Origin: Monosporascus cannonballus
Lineage: Eukaryota; Ascomycota; Sordariomycetes; Xylariales
Length of the DNA stretch: 64,000 nucleotides
Direction: 5' to 3'
NCBI GenBank assembly: GCA_004154925.1
Contig: QJNS01000254.1
Coordinates: forward strand, 46,992 to 110,991
Under the pieces are notes generated by a model, which saw only the letters and a program-made list of their open reading frames with translations, was not told the DNA's origin and made no database searches. Every line of letters begins with the position of its first letter. Position 1 is the first letter of the stretch. Of this stretch, positions 21,599 through 35,532 are shown piece after piece. Made by a program: the position numbers and the translations under genes.

Positions 21599-23829
21599 GC
21601 TGGGCGATCACTGATGGGAGCTCGTGCGTGGCGTGATAAGTCTGACTGCGGAAATGAACAAGGTTATGGAAACCGTGACACCTAAATTAGTGGAAAATAT
21701 GAGTACAGGTTGATGACGAAGTATGTTAAAATGCGATAGTGACAGGAAATAACGTTTACTTTATACCGTACTACCCTTGGTTGCCATTCACTCGTTTGAA
21801 CATTCGATATGCAGGTTGGGTTTATTGTCCATTAGGACCGACCTCAGGTGCTTTATGGCTCCGGCTTGGCAGCACATGTACTGTGCGTGCCGGGAGTTTG
21901 ATCGGGTTCCACGCCAAAACCCGGTTTACTCATTGCCTTCATCGCCTTCTTGGTCTGTCTTCACACCCGCTGTTGAGGGAAAGGCTTAAACGGCGTCGTT
22001 ACTCTTTGAGACATTATTAGCATTGGATGGCCTCACGGATCCCCGTGCCTGTGGATTTTCGACGACAAAGTCGTGGCTACCTCTATGCAGGCACATAGCC
22101 TGCAGGCTGTGTGGGTGACATGCTAACCTGGCCGGCTCCCGCAATGCTACCTACCCTTACCGAGCCCCTGTGGGTACCTACTTTAGCAGACCACGGTGGA
22201 TTTCCGTAAAAACCGCTGTTCGTTCCGACTCTGCCAGGTACCATACCATACAGTACGATTTCAGGCATACAGCATGCATCACAGACCCGAGCCGTCAGAG
22301 GCGCTGCTGGCGCCTTCCACAGTAGAGCTAAGAGGTACTACATGAATTATGGTTTGTAGATCGCTGCAGGTACATTGTGTCAAGAATATCACGAGTCCCG
22401 TTATGGAGGGATTATCAGAACCATATGTACGGTACATCTCGTATCCCACGACTGGCCAGACCAGCCATCTGAACCAGGGCCTCCAGGGTTTTTTATGGCA
22501 CCAGCTTGCTGTCGAATATCACGGTTTGTATGCATGTTGTCTTTACCATGTAATCACGTTGGTACCTAAAATTCCACCTGCGGCTAAGCCTCGGACATCA
22601 TCATGACCACATCCGACACTTGCAACTCTTTATACATGTTGTGCTTAAGCATAGCAGGTTGTCCCGGCTATATCCATATTGCCACGTGCCGGTCCTCTGG
22701 TATACTCTCAGTACGTTCTGACTTTTCTTTTCGTTGCATATCCGGGTTGGCGGGTAAGGTGAATAATCATAGGAAAACTAATATAAGACAGTACGTTTCT
22801 ATAGGTTACACTAATTCGTGTACAGGATTCCAGAGGTCCCGGAAATTCCATACCTCGTTAGAAACATTAGGATGAACATCGCCTCCCTGGTCGGCCATCT
22901 GAGAACTTACAGAAAGCCCTTGCCTCAAGTACGCAGGGTGTGCACAAAATGACTTGTCAGAATGCAGCTGCGTCGTTTCACCTTATGCCGCTTCATCACC
23001 TTGCCGGCGTTGTCCAAGCATTTCTTCCTGTTCACGGGGATTATACTCTACCAGCCAACCCGTCTATATCATAAGATGATACCCTCGGTAACCTCGGTCT
23101 GCCTCGATGGTATACGAGATTCTTGACTCCCTGCTCGCTCTACTCTTCCATCAGGTTCTGGGAGGGATACCTCGGTCTCCCCCTTGGTGTCTCAGCACCA
23201 ACAGACACACCCTTTGGGAACGGAAAACGGGCGCACGAAATAAACAACCGGCAATCGTCCTTACGACCAGCTAGTATAAGACAGCAATGTCTCTGGCATC
23301 GATCTCATGTAGTTGGCCCCATCACACGTGGCCGACTAAGCCCCCGACTGTTCTCAACAAGATATTACTACGACTTTTCTCAACGCCCCCTTTCCAGGAA
23401 AGGGTGGGTCTTGTGCGCTACCAGTCTAATCTAAGCGGGATGAAGCCTCTACCTAGAGGCCTCCTTGAAGCTCTTTTTCAACACTACGTAACTCCACCAT
23501 TATCTCATATAAGAACCAGCTCAAGCCCGCCCCCCATCCAGTGTGGCCATGCAGCTGCCAGGGAGAAGGTGCACAGCGTGAAAGGCTGGAGGAAGCAGTC
23601 TCGCAGGTAGGTAGCAGTAGATTAGACCAGTAACGCCTGCTTGCTCCCATATAGATGGGAGGAAAACAGCCCCATATATCCCTACAACCCCTGTATAGCC
23701 CCTTTCTAGAAGATTCCACCTTGGCGCGTAACAGCAGCTAAGAAAAGGGATGTGAGCTGGTCCGACCGTTCGATATAGACGGAAAAGTGGTGAAGGTGTC
23801 ATTAAACACCTGTTCGTAAACAACATTAT
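21599..23829. other. 2.2 kb intergenic region before the AT-rich block
   Basis: Normal base composition. Many short open frames on both strands with no recognisable domain, splice pattern or codon regularity. The change to AT-rich sequence at about 23825 is abrupt, within a few tens of bases. Confidence 0.45.
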
Positions 23830-24113
23830 TAATCGTAAATTAATAATTTTTAAAAAATGCTAAAACTCAGAATAATAAGCGTAGTTATTACGGTTTAAAT
23901 AGCTCTATATCTAGGCAGTAAAAGTTTATTATATATATAATATTAATAAAAAATATATCATTATATTTATAATTAAACTTTAACTTTTAGTTTGATATTT
24001 TCGATTGAAATTAGATTATATATCTATATATACTTCTGGAATTTATTATGCTCTTTATAACTAGATGTTACGATCCGAGCCAAAGCTAGTTGTAAAAAAC
24101 GATCGGATTTTAT

Positions 24114-24275
24114 CAACTAGCTAGAAGGTGCGAAGCGCTCTCTATATACGGAAAGGTTCTATTCTGATCGGCTTATATATGTTCCGTAGCTAAGTTACTT
24201 AGAGTTGTACGCGTACGAGGGCACTTATAACTTAACTAAATATAACAACATAAGTAATGTTCTTTATATCGAACA
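24114..24275 (+). repeat. Left LTR of the copia remnant
   Basis: Direct-repeat partner of 29408-29570, ending in GAACA. The 5' limit is uncertain and may extend to TGTTACG at about 24066. Confidence 0.7.
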
Positions 24276-25346
24276 ATTAAAGTTTTATTTGCTTAATTTG
24301 TATATATATTCATTAATTAGCTATTGCTAAAACAATATAAACTGTATATCTGTATTAATTATCTATATATCTTAATAATAATCGTATAGTCGATATTTTT
24401 AATTATTTATAAAGGACCTAAGAATTAACATAGTTATAAGGACGAATTTTAATTTAAAGCATGCGCGTTTAAAATTTAAAACTTTATCGATCCTAATTAA
24501 TTATTTTTGTGGCCTATCAAACTAAGAAAATCCGATATAACCCTTTATCTCAAAAGACGAATTCGCTATGTAGCGCGATTTAATGCCTTATTATCGTCCT
24601 TATCGTCCGGAAAAAGTATCGAAAAATTGATTTTACGAAATACCTAATAAGTACCCTTAAAATAACGACCGAAAGCAAATAAGTCTATAATCAGGACTTT
24701 GCGGCATATGTTTTTAAAAGCCGAAAATACGATACTTTTCGCAAAAACGTTAGCGATCTAACGAAAAAAGTCCTAAAGTTAATATTTTCAGCAATTAAGG
24801 AAACGAATTTCCTTTTTGGAAAAAACTTATAGAAATAGTATATTAAGCTGGCCAAATTAAATAACATATACGACAATAAGCTTTTAATTAATACGTAACG
24901 AAAATATTAGGAGACGTTAAAGCAAATTTCGAAATCTGGCAAAATATTAAAGGAATAAATCGGGAATTAGAAAAAATTATAGCCTTAAGATAATAATATA
25001 ATATTTTAAAAACGAAAACGACGATTATATAAGTTAACAACTTATATATAATATTAGCTTTTATAAGTAGGATATAAATTATCATTGTTTAAATAATAAA
25101 AAAAGCCGAAATTGATAGCGATACGATTAATTTCCAAAAACCAGTAATTAATATTTTAAATTATTAAATTATGGCCTATCTTATATTATATTACAAAATA
25201 TTAAGGCACCGTTTTTGACGTTTCAGGGAGCTTCTGCAAATGCCTGTAATCAAAATAATTTTAATTAAAAAAAGGCTGAACTTATCAATTTTTAATTACG
25301 AGAAAAAACCTCAGAGTATAAAGCAAAATAAGGTAATCGTAATATA

Positions 25347-25545
25347 AAAATACAGCTTCTATAGGGCTGCGGCTGATGTCCAACTAGTTACAGATCCACA
25401 CGCCAGTACAAATAACCATCTAGCAGCTAGTAAAAAACGCCAGATAGAAATAACTTAATACACTTACTTCTTGAAATACGCTCTACGACTAGTCGGAGAT
25501 TATCTTACTCTAGCTCACAGCTATTTATTATCTTATACGTAAAAG
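25347..25545 (+). repeat. Dispersed ~200-bp repeat, copy 1
   Basis: Matches 35533-35740 in the same orientation with short indels, sharing words such as AATACACTTACTTCTT and TAGTCGGAGAT. It lies inside the copia interval about 1.1 kb after the left LTR, suggesting a nested insertion or shared internal sequence. It is more GC-rich than its surroundings. Type unknown. Confidence 0.65.
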
Positions 25546-28500
25546 CTTTTATATAAATCGAAACGTTAATAAATAAAAGCGATAGAAATTAAATAAGCAA
25601 AATATTTATTATAAGGTTTATTAAAGCGGTTTTAATATATTATTTCATTATTATTGTATATTTTCTAATAAAACCCTAACGGGTTTTCCCTTTAATAATA
25701 AGATCAAAATATACACTTAAAATCGAATTATCGCCGTTTAATCTTTAAAGAAAAGAATTAACCGTTTATCGAAAACTATAAAAAAATATTTATATAAATA
25801 AATTAACTTTTAAAAAAGGTAAAATCAATTTTGATATACTTTTTAATTATTAATTAACGTAACGTTATAAGCGTTTCGTTTTACTCTTTAAAGAATTTAT
25901 TTATTTTAAATTCAGAATTAACGATATAAATATTTAATTTTATTAGCAAATTTATAAACTTTATATTAACCGTATAATATAACGAAATATATGTAAACAA
26001 TAATTTCGTTCCGATTAAAGAGTACGAAAAGGTCGATATAATATTTTAAAGCTTTAGCAGTGCGAAAGCGTTACGTTTATATGACGTAATATATTGTAAA
26101 AGTTTTATATATAACCTAGTATTTTTTTAATAGCTTAAGAAAAAGGGTTATTAATAAAATAACTGATAAATTAATAATTTTATTCCAAATAAATATAAAT
26201 AAGTTATTAATCCAGTAATAAATAAATTTAATTATTTTGTTATCGAAAATATTAACGTAATAATTATTTATATAGTTGTGGTAATTTATAAACAAATTGT
26301 TAATTCGTAAATAATAATATTACTACGAATCGATAATAGCATTATGTAGCACTTAAGATTAAAATATCTAAAACTCGAAATAATTGTACAATTACAGTTT
26401 ATTATGAAAGAAATCCACCTAAAGAGTTCTATAATAATTAAATACTAAATATACAGCTAAGCGAAAGCTAAAAAGCAAATATGTCGTACACTTAAAGAAG
26501 AAATTTTCTAATTAGGATAAAAAATCGTTATAAATTTTATATATTTCGAAAAAAAAGCTTTAAAGAATATAAATAATTACATTTACAACTGATCGATATT
26601 TAGGTTTTATTTGAGATATTTATCTTAAAAATCGACAACAAAATATATTGATTATAATATTCCGATACTTTTTAAAAAAAAATTTAAAAAAAAAACTAGG
26701 ACAATGTATTTCTATAGGTATTTAAATACTTTAACGAAATCTTAAAAAAATAGTAATTTAAAGATATATTCTAGTTATCTTCCTTTAATATTTGATATAA
26801 ACTATTAATATTATATACTTAAACTTAAAACGAGAGTATAAAATATTTAATAGATATAATTATAGAAAAAATAATTACGATATAAAATAACGTTAAATTA
26901 CCTTCGTTCTTAATCGTACGCATTTTTAAAACAGCAGTATATCTATATAATTGTATTTTTAAATACCTATTTTTTGATAAAAACAATACGAAATTTATTA
27001 TATTTATTTAATATTTAAAAATATTATAATAATACTTAATCGGAAGCTTTAATAAAATTATTTGCGAATATATAGCTATATAGCTTACGTTATAACAGTT
27101 ACTGCTATAAAAAATATTTTTAAAAGTAAATTCTAAAGCATAAATAAGTTATTTTATCGGTTACCGATTTACAAATATTTACGAAATCTGAAATCCGTTA
27201 ATTAATAATGTTATTATTCTGTAAAACGTATAATTTAATAAAAAGTTTATTTTTTAAGTAATATCAAAAATCTAACAAAAATAACTTTTTATATAAATAA
27301 AAGAAAAACGAAAACCTAAGGGAAATAATTTAATTACTAGCTAAATAAGAAAAATACCTGCAGAAAAGTACTAAGATAAAAAATGTACGAGATCGAAAAA
27401 AAATAAACCGGTTTGCAAGAAATTAATTATCTTTATATAACCGCTATATTCGAACTATTTCTATTTTCTGAACCATTATCGCTGTTATTATTAATTATTA
27501 CGATTATTATACTAACAGAAAAAATAAAAATAATCTTAGGTTTTTATTATATTGTTTAATTTAAAATAACGATAAAAAACGAAAGTACTTTATGAGTTAT
27601 AAACGTAAGCTCCCCGTATATTCCGTACCGAACTAATATTATTTAAAACGAATACAGAATGTAAAAAACCGCATTTAATATGAAATATTTAACCCCTTTT
27701 ATCAGTACGAACGATAACCGGCTAATAAATTGCCAAAAATTTTAAAAAAAATTATCCGAAATATGTGCTATTTTGATCGAAAAAGCTTGAATATTAAAAC
27801 GTATAAAAATATTTAAATCGTAAAACCTGCTACATAGGCACAATTTATCGCTACCGCGGCAAGAGCATAAAAAACTAAATATATATTCTTTAAAGGAAAT
27901 ATTTCGTAAAGTCGAAAAGGTTTATTTATAAAGTTAGAAAAAGATATAATTCTAGGAAATTATTATTTAGTTTTATATTAAAAAATCAAACTTAAAATAC
28001 ATATAAATATATGTTTACAAGTTTAATAAATACGGCCGATTATAAAAATACAAAGCTCGTTTTATTATACAAGACGATAAATAATTAAAAAACGTTAATA
28101 GCAATATATACGAATTTATATTCGCTAAAAGGTCGTTTCGAGCTCTAATTGTTATCGCGGTTAAATTTAACTTAAAGTTTAAATAATATAACTTTATAAA
28201 CGCTTTTATTAATACGGCGTTATCTTATAAAGTATATATAAAAATACCTTTAAAATACTTATAACGTAAAAAGGTATTTTTAATTAAAAGGGCATTATAT
28301 AAATTATACAAATTACTTTATTTTAGCAAAAAAATATACCAGTATATTAAATAATTTAAGATTAAGCCTTGTTTTTTACGAATTAAATTATTTTATTCGT
28401 TAAAAATATTTCTTTTTTTCATAAACTATATTATTACCGTATATAATAAGAAAAACTAAGGCTTTATTAATTAATTAATTTAATAAATCCGAAAACGGTA

Positions 28501-29407
28501 TACTTTTATAAGAAAAAATACTCATAATAGTTTTTTAAAATTAAAGTAATTAAAAACAAAGTTATTAAAACATTTTAGTTATTTTAATCCGATTTTATAA
28601 ATAAGCTAATTAATTTAATTTATAAAAAATATAATTAATTATTCAAAAACGTTTATAATAAACGTCGATTTATTACTAAATCCTAATTTAACCTATTTAG
28701 ACATAGTTAATAAATATTAGAAAAAATCGGTTTTATTTTATACGTTATAATTAATACGTATTGAAATATATTTTTTACAATATTCCGATTTGCTCAATTT
28801 AATTTAAACCTTAATAACGTATATTATAATATTATTAATAGAATTATATTGTATTTATTTAGCACTAAAATGTTAATATTATAATTTGGTGATAAAAAGT
28901 CTATAAATACTTAAAACGATATTATTTTTATAAATAATACGATTAATTAAAATATTTCTTAAATTTATATTACAAAGTTATTAAGCAAAATAATAAAATA
29001 ACGAACAAATAAATACAATATAATAATTACTTTTATAACTAAAAAGGAATTTTTATCCTTTTCGTAAGTTATAAAAAATTATTTTATTTTTAATTAATCA
29101 AAAAACTAGAAATTAACTTAGATAAAAAGCTATTAAATCTATAATACAATAATTAATAAATTATATACTTAATTAAAGCTTTATTGCGAAAAACGTTTAA
29201 GCATTTTAAAAAGTAACTAAAATTAATAAATATTACAAAAGCCTTAAATTAATAGATAAAAGTCTTAAAAGTTATTTTAAATCAGGAATTAATTAATTAA
29301 AAGGATTTAAATGCTGAAAAAAAGGTGAAATACATAGTTACAGCTTTAAAAAGTGATAAAGTATAATAATTAACGCCGTAAATGCTTTAAAACGTTAAAA
29401 ATATGTA

Positions 29408-29570
29408 TTAGCTAGTTAGAAGATACGGAACGCTTCCTATATACGGAAAGTTCCTATATTGATCGGCTTATATATGTTCCATAGCTAAGCTACTTAGAGT
29501 TGTACGCGTACGAAAACACCTACAACTTAACTGAACATAACAATATAACTGATATCTCCTATATTTAACA
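29408..29570 (+). repeat. Right LTR of the copia remnant
   Basis: Direct-repeat partner of 24114-24275, ending in TTAACA. Differences between the two copies are mostly C/T and G/A. Confidence 0.7.
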
Positions 29571-31380
29571 GTTTTCGATATATCGCTTTTTTTAACCTAT
29601 CGAGTGTGAGTTTATACGAATTATCGCCGACCAACTTTTATATAACGTTAGTAACGTTATAAGGTTTAGCAACACTTGATATTAAAAAATAATTGCGATT
29701 TTCAACAATGGCGATAATTGTTTCTTATAATAACAGAGCTCGATTTTGAAAATCCATTCGCTAACGTCGTTTTTAATCTAATAGCAATAACAATAATAGC
29801 TCGCATGCGGAAAAACGAGATACGAAGCCGGAAACGAAAGCCTTTTTTCGCAAAACGGCTTAATTACACGCCTTTAAAGCTCGTTTCGCAATCGGTTCGA
29901 AGTTATTTAGAACGTCGAAAACTTAAAGTTTTGCTATTTTTAATATATTATCGAATCTCTATAGTAAAAAACGTTTAAAGTTAATATCTTTCGCGTTTTA
30001 AACCTTTAAAGTGTTTAATAAAAAATAATCTTCTTAAAAACTTCCGCCGCCTAATAGTTAACGAAATTCGAGATTATTTTAAAATCGAAAATATTTCTAA
30101 AATATTCAAATAGTAGTATAACAAGAATAAGTTTTTTTCGAAGCAGCCGAAATAATATACAGCTATATAACTTGAGTTAAAAAGCTATCATAGGAACGTT
30201 TTATTAAAGCGTGTAAAGTTAATAAAATCGTTAATACTGGTTTCGACGTACTTTATAACGCCTTTTCGCTTAATTAAACCCCGACTGTAATATTATATTC
30301 GCCTTTTTATTAAAATAGTTTTATAGCTTTTTTATATATTAGGAAATCACTTAAAAAGGGTTATGAAAATCGCTACGAAAAAAATCGAAAAAGTTGTCCG
30401 AGTTATTAATTTTTTCGCACAGTTTATTAGGCGCAATAACCGCCGAAGTAATTACTTAAGTCTAGTTTTGCAATTGTTACCTTCGAAGCTTTTTAAGGCT
30501 AAATTTATACGCCGTTTTCTCTTTTAATTTACCTTTAATCTTGACTAAATTCCTTTTTCCTTCGAATTTACTAAAGAATATACGTATAACTTTAAAAGCG
30601 TACGTACAGTTAGCGGTCGAAGTAATAAAAGTAGCTGGAGCAAAAGGTAAGTAACAGCTATATTAGCTATTAATAAAAATGACAGAAAATTCTTTAAGTT
30701 AATCCTTATCTTTTACGACAAAAGAACAGTATATAATATTGAAAAGCCTTATTACTATCCAGGTGTAATAATATGCACAGCTAGTCCTTATAAAGTAGAT
30801 TAAAATGTCTAAACTCTAATTGAAATTTGAAATTGCTAACCTTTTAATATTGTAGTTAGCGTCGCACCCTCGCTATCTTATATCAGAGATTGACGTATTA
30901 TTACTAATACGTCTTATTATAACAAAAAGCTGTTCTATAAGTGGTTAAGCGAGAAATTTTTTCATATATTAAAAGGTTAAATACTCGAAAAATAAAGCTC
31001 TATTAATTATAAACGTTGTTTTTTTCTATAAAATTAATGAAATTAAAGAATCTTTTCAATAACAATTCGATTTTTATAGCATTAATTTTATCTGAGCTTA
31101 CCAGTAATTTCTAGTCACTAAATACGGCTATTAATAGTTCCTTTAAAATATACTTTAAAAAGAAAGCCGAAAAATATTTAAAGAACTTAAAAAAAGTAGC
31201 AAGTTTTCTAAAAAGTAAATTATTAGTTAACGAAAAATTATGTTTACAATAATCGTGGGCCGCGTTTAGAAATATTTTAAAATAATAAATGGAAAAAAGT
31301 TAATACGGCGATCTTTTATATAAAATAAGATTACGATTAACTTTAACAGTTCGAAAAATTATATAATAAATATTAAAGAC
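29571..31380. other. Unassigned AT-rich stretch
   Basis: Follows the copia right LTR. One short frame (29718-29978, 86 residues, Arg/Lys-rich) is open, but nothing is recognisable. A perfect 9-bp inverted repeat (GACGTATTA, 4-base loop) lies near 30890. Probably further degraded transposon sequence. Confidence 0.35.
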
Positions 31381-31399
31381 GTTAATAAAGGAAAAATAA

Positions 31400-32120
31400 A
31401 AAGAAATTATTATTTCTTATTGCCTAAATCGGCTGCTTTAGCTTAACTGGCCTGTATTTTCCAATATAACTAATTATTTTTTAATTTTTATAAATAAAAT
31501 AAAAATATTTCGAAAATTAACAGGATTATTTTTTTTAAATTTATATATTTCTTCGAAAAGTTTTCGATAAACGTTATAAATACCGTCGATAATGTCTTCG
31601 TTTTTGTTAATTATACTTAACAAAATCGAACGGCATTTATTATACGATATACGCTTTAACTTAAAAAAGTCGATAAACTTTTATTTATTATATTTATAAA
31701 ATATATTAATAAAAACCGAAAATAAAGTCCGGATAATATTAATTATAAACTAATTGAAAATATTAGGCCGTATTAGCTATTATTATAATGTTTTATAAAA
31801 TTATTTTATCTTATAATATTAATTACGCCGGAATATAAATTACTTCAACCTTTTTTTAAGGATACGGCTGTAACAATAGGCAAAAGCAATAATAATATTC
31901 CGTATAACTGTACCGTATCGAAACGTTATATTACGAATATAATTTTAAATATTAAAATTATCGTATTAAAATACGATATCGTTTTATTATACCTGGTAAT
32001 AAAACGTAATTTATTCTAATCAAAATTATATTATTATAAAAGAATTAATACGATTACCTTAGTTTTTTAATTAACCGAATTACATTTTTATTTAATATAT
32101 AATAATTTTTGTAAATATTT
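31400..32120 (+). pseudogene. Degenerate transposon-like reading frame, family unknown
   Basis: A single frame can be followed for about 700 bases, interrupted only by TAA/TAG codons and never by TGA or a frameshift that I can see, the expected decay of a long RIP-hit ORF. The decoded stretch is rich in aromatic and hydrophobic residues (for example NTVDNVFVFVN, ITPEYKLLQPFF), but I cannot assign it to a transposase or polymerase family. Confidence 0.4.
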
Positions 32121-32149
32121 AAATTTTTTAATATATCGATATTATCCTG

Positions 32150-33176
32150 TATTAAATCTAAGAATAATAAAAATCTGCCTAATAAATAAGGTACGTAATT
32201 GCCGTTAATTTTGGAAATTATTTTAATTATAATAGCTAGAATTATGAAAAAAAAGATATATAAAAATATCCGGATCGTTATTATTATAAAACTATTTTGT
32301 TTTTGGTTTCGTATTATATAATTATTACTTTTTTCTTAAATATATAATTACTTAATTTAAAAGTTTAAATTAATTAAAGGTAAACGCTTATATAAAACGT
32401 TAGCTTTTGTTTAAAATAATATAGATTGCGTTAATTTCGAGTAATAATTTTGCCGGCAAATAGCGGAATCCAGGCTTTTTTACAAAAGTTGCAAATTTCC
32501 CGTATAATATATTAAGGTATTTATATATAATAAAATTCTAATTAATAAGAATTAAAAATTCCTGTTAACTTTTACATATTAATAGCCGTTCGCGTATTTG
32601 TTTTTTTAATACGTTAATTAATCGGTTAATTCGAATAGTCGAATTAATAACTTGGCCTAAATCGTTATATAAAATCTAATTACGAATAAAACTTTTAAAC
32701 GTTATATTAATTTTTTTATATTAATATGAAAAATTCAAAATATGCGTATGTATATTTTGTTTTAAGGGTGTGGCTCGGCAAAACTAAGAAAATTCGAATT
32801 TATTATATTTTAAAAAAAGAGATAATAAAGCGATAAATTCGGGCTATAGTTATTATACGCGTTAAGATTTAAAAGTAGCAAATAGGTTTTGATTAAAATT
32901 ATCGTAATATTAATAAAAAGCCATAATTAAGGTGATTATATATATATAGATTTACAAAAATATATTATTATTAAATTATTGCGAATTTTTAATTTTTTTA
33001 AAAAAAGCAAATATATTAAACGAAGCCATTTTTATATAATTACAACTCAGGCCTCGCTGGCTCGTTACGGGGATTTGGGATTTGATTGGTTAATATTTAG
33101 CATTATAGAGCGATACTTGAATGATTTTGAAGAAATTGGGAAAACGAGCCAGGGAGGCCAAAGCTAGCTGAGGTAA
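32150..33176 (+). repeat. 1-kb direct repeat, copy A
   Basis: Aligns with 36365-37389 over its whole length in the same orientation, differing mainly by transitions; both copies end in AGCTAGCTGAGGTAA and then diverge. Contains a palindromic-ended 118-bp element at its 3' end (33046-33163). Confidence 0.75.
33046..33163. mobile_element. 118-bp palindromic-ended (MITE-like) element, copy A
   Basis: Bounded by inverted ends of about 21 bp: left CTCAGGCCTCGCTGGCTCGT, right ACGAGCCAGGGAGGCC. Internal sequence (GGGGATTTGGGATTTGATTGG) is shortened here to GGGATTTGGGATTTG. Much less AT-rich than its flanks and nearly identical to the copy at 37260. Confidence 0.65.
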
Positions 33177-33379
33177 ATTTTCGCTTTTTTAATACCCATT
33201 CCTTTTAACAACACTTTTTAATAACTTAACGCACATAACGTTTCTGAAGTTTTAATTTGAAATGAGACCTGATTATAAGTATCGTATATAATAAACCTTA
33301 GCAAAAGTTGCTGCGAGCGTTTAGCAAAAGATAACGGATAATAAATAAGGTATAGCAAAAAGCACCTTGTTTATACAAA

Positions 33380-34560
33380 AGAGAGGTGCAAAACCGTACG
33401 CCTAAGATTATCAATATTAACAAATTCTTAGCTCTTAATAAAAAAACAAGCTGGTAAAATAGATATTAAACGAAAAAGCTAGTAGGAAAACGCCGTACGA
33501 CTTCGAAATACGTTAAATAACAGAATATATTAACCAAGCGAATAAAAGTACTTATTGCTTTAAGAAATATTAGATTAAACGTTTTATTAGCAGGTACCTA
33601 ACGTTTTAAAAGAAATTACAAAAATCTTTCGAAACTTTCCGCGCTTTTTTTAACCTTTTTAATAAAATCTAAGGTTTTTAATAACGGTATAAAGTTATTG
33701 TCCGTAAGTTAAAAATTAAAAACGAAAATATCGTAAATATAAACGAAATAGGCGTATAAAAAGATAAAATCAAAAAGGAGAAGGTAATTAAAAACGTCTT
33801 TACGAAACGTAAACTTCGAAAAGTTTCCGAGGCGACAACTTAAATAACGATAATCGAAGTTATTACGGCTAACGGGTAAGGGCTAATACCTATAATAATC
33901 TTTACCGGTTTCACTTTTTAAAAATAATAATTTCCGTATTGTTTTTTTAAATAAAAATATACCTTTAATAAAACGGGCTGGAATAACGTTAAAATCGCCT
34001 TCGAATAGCTTCGGGAAGATTTATTTTCCCGAAACGAAACCCTTACATTCTGGCAACTAAAAGCTTTTTTTTAAATTAATATGCCACTTATATTACGATC
34101 GAATTCATGGCTAAATATAGAAAAATTAAGGTACGTTACTTATATATATTTTTATACAGCTTTTATATTATACAGCCACTTAATATTGGGGTATTTAATA
34201 CGTTAAAACAGTACTATTATAAAAAAATAATAGGTTTTAGCTTTTTTGCAACTTCAGCTTTTGTTAATAAGTAACGTTTTTTAAAAACGTATTGCAAAAT
34301 TTTAAAAAAAGCTTTTAGCTTCCGAAATATATATTAGGGCTTTAAAGCGATAAATATTTCGCTATTTAACGCGGATAAACCGTTTTAACATCCGAAAATA
34401 ATTAAGAACCTCTCGCGCTAACAATCTCGAAGCCAATAAGCTTCCCTAAAGGGTGTTCTACAATGTGGTACACGTTCAAAAAGGGCAAAAACGTCCAGGA
34501 TCAGCTCCTGGCCATTAGTTCGCAAAAGATTACCTTATCTTGATCAGAACCCCATTTTGG
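33380..34560 (+). mobile_element. RIP-degraded pogo/Fot1-like transposase
   Basis: A plus-strand frame decodes to the DDE_1 (pogo/Fot1, Tc1-mariner superfamily) order of motifs: a NINEIGV block in place of the usual N-M-D-E-T-G, then TIIEVITANG and IPIIIFTG, the GWNNVKIAFEWL region, an altered 'LDGH' block and an altered 'PPHSSHxLQPLD' block near 34120-34190, followed by the FKAI...FNADKPF ending. TAA codons fall at Gln positions and catalytic Asp codons are altered. The 3' end (34400-34620) is notably GC-richer, with YTFKKGKNVQDQLLAIS readable. Non-functional. Its terminal inverted repeats were not located. Confidence 0.75.
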
Positions 34561-35532
34561 AGGTTGTGGCTGCGCCTGCGGCGTAGCAGCCGTAGCCACA
34601 GCTATAGCTTTTAATCAAGAAATATTTATCAAAGGTCCAATATATCAATTAAACTCTTTTAAAAATAATATTTACAAAAATAACAAAACTTCCAAAATAA
34701 GGCCTAATAATAAATTATAATTTTTTCGTTCGGTTTAATACTTTTTTATATAAATTTGCAAAAATTATTAATATTAATTTTGATAATATATATTAATTAC
34801 GAAACTTTAATATTTTAACTTATATATTTTAATATAAAATTAAAATGTTTATTTTTTAATATAATAATATTTTTAATTAATACAAAATAAAAATTATTAT
34901 TATAAAAATGGCCTGAAATCCCGATTAATATATGCTATAATTCTTTATTTTTTTAGGCTAATACGATAATAATATAACTTTATAAACTAAAATAATAATA
35001 TATAAAATTTAAAATCGGCAGTAATAAATCTCGAAATATATTTTGTTCTTAATTAACCAAATATAGATAATATATTCAAAAATTTAAAATAAATATTTTA
35101 AATTTTTAAATATTTAATTTTTTAAAACAAAACGTTTATTTATATTTAATACTTTTACTGGCCTTTTATTAATATAAACGTAATTAACTTATATATTAAT
35201 ATTATGTATACGGCTGATAACCTTATAGAAATTTTGCGCCGTCGGTTTATTCGCCTTATATTAGGCGTTATATTTGGCAAATAAGGCCGTATTTTACGAA
35301 AAAAATAAATCGATACGGTATATAATCTGGTTTCTGAAAAACTTAATATTTTTTATTATTAAAATAAATATCGGAAAAATTTTAATGATTTAATTTTTTA
35401 AAATAATTAACTTAATTATTATTTAAATTATACCATTAATTAAATTAATAAAAAAATAACGAATTTTTGTATTAATAATTCTATATTTTATTTTTATCTT
35501 AATATTTACAGATACCAAAAAACTTACTTATG

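Larger units (their letters stand above)
24080..29570 (+). mobile_element. RIP-degraded Ty1/copia LTR retrotransposon
   Basis: Flanked by direct repeats about 5.3 kb apart: the sequence around 24114-24275 recurs at 29408-29570 in the same orientation (sharing GATCGGCTTATATATGTTCC-like and TTAGAGTTGTACGCGTACG words), with mostly transition differences. These are best read as LTRs of roughly 160-210 bp. Between them, a plus-strand frame near 28040-28480 still decodes to copia reverse-transcriptase features: KARF, RSFRALIVIA, NAFINTALSYKVYIK, and ALYKL where relatives have ALYGL. TAA replaces Gln at several sites, and the catalytic Asp-Asp box is no longer encoded. Size and order fit copia; the element is dead. 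Confidence 0.8.

Noticed and set aside
23123..23826. Overlapping open frames of about 100 residues just before the AT-rich block
   Set aside because: They occur on both strands at once, with no recognisable motif or splice signal.
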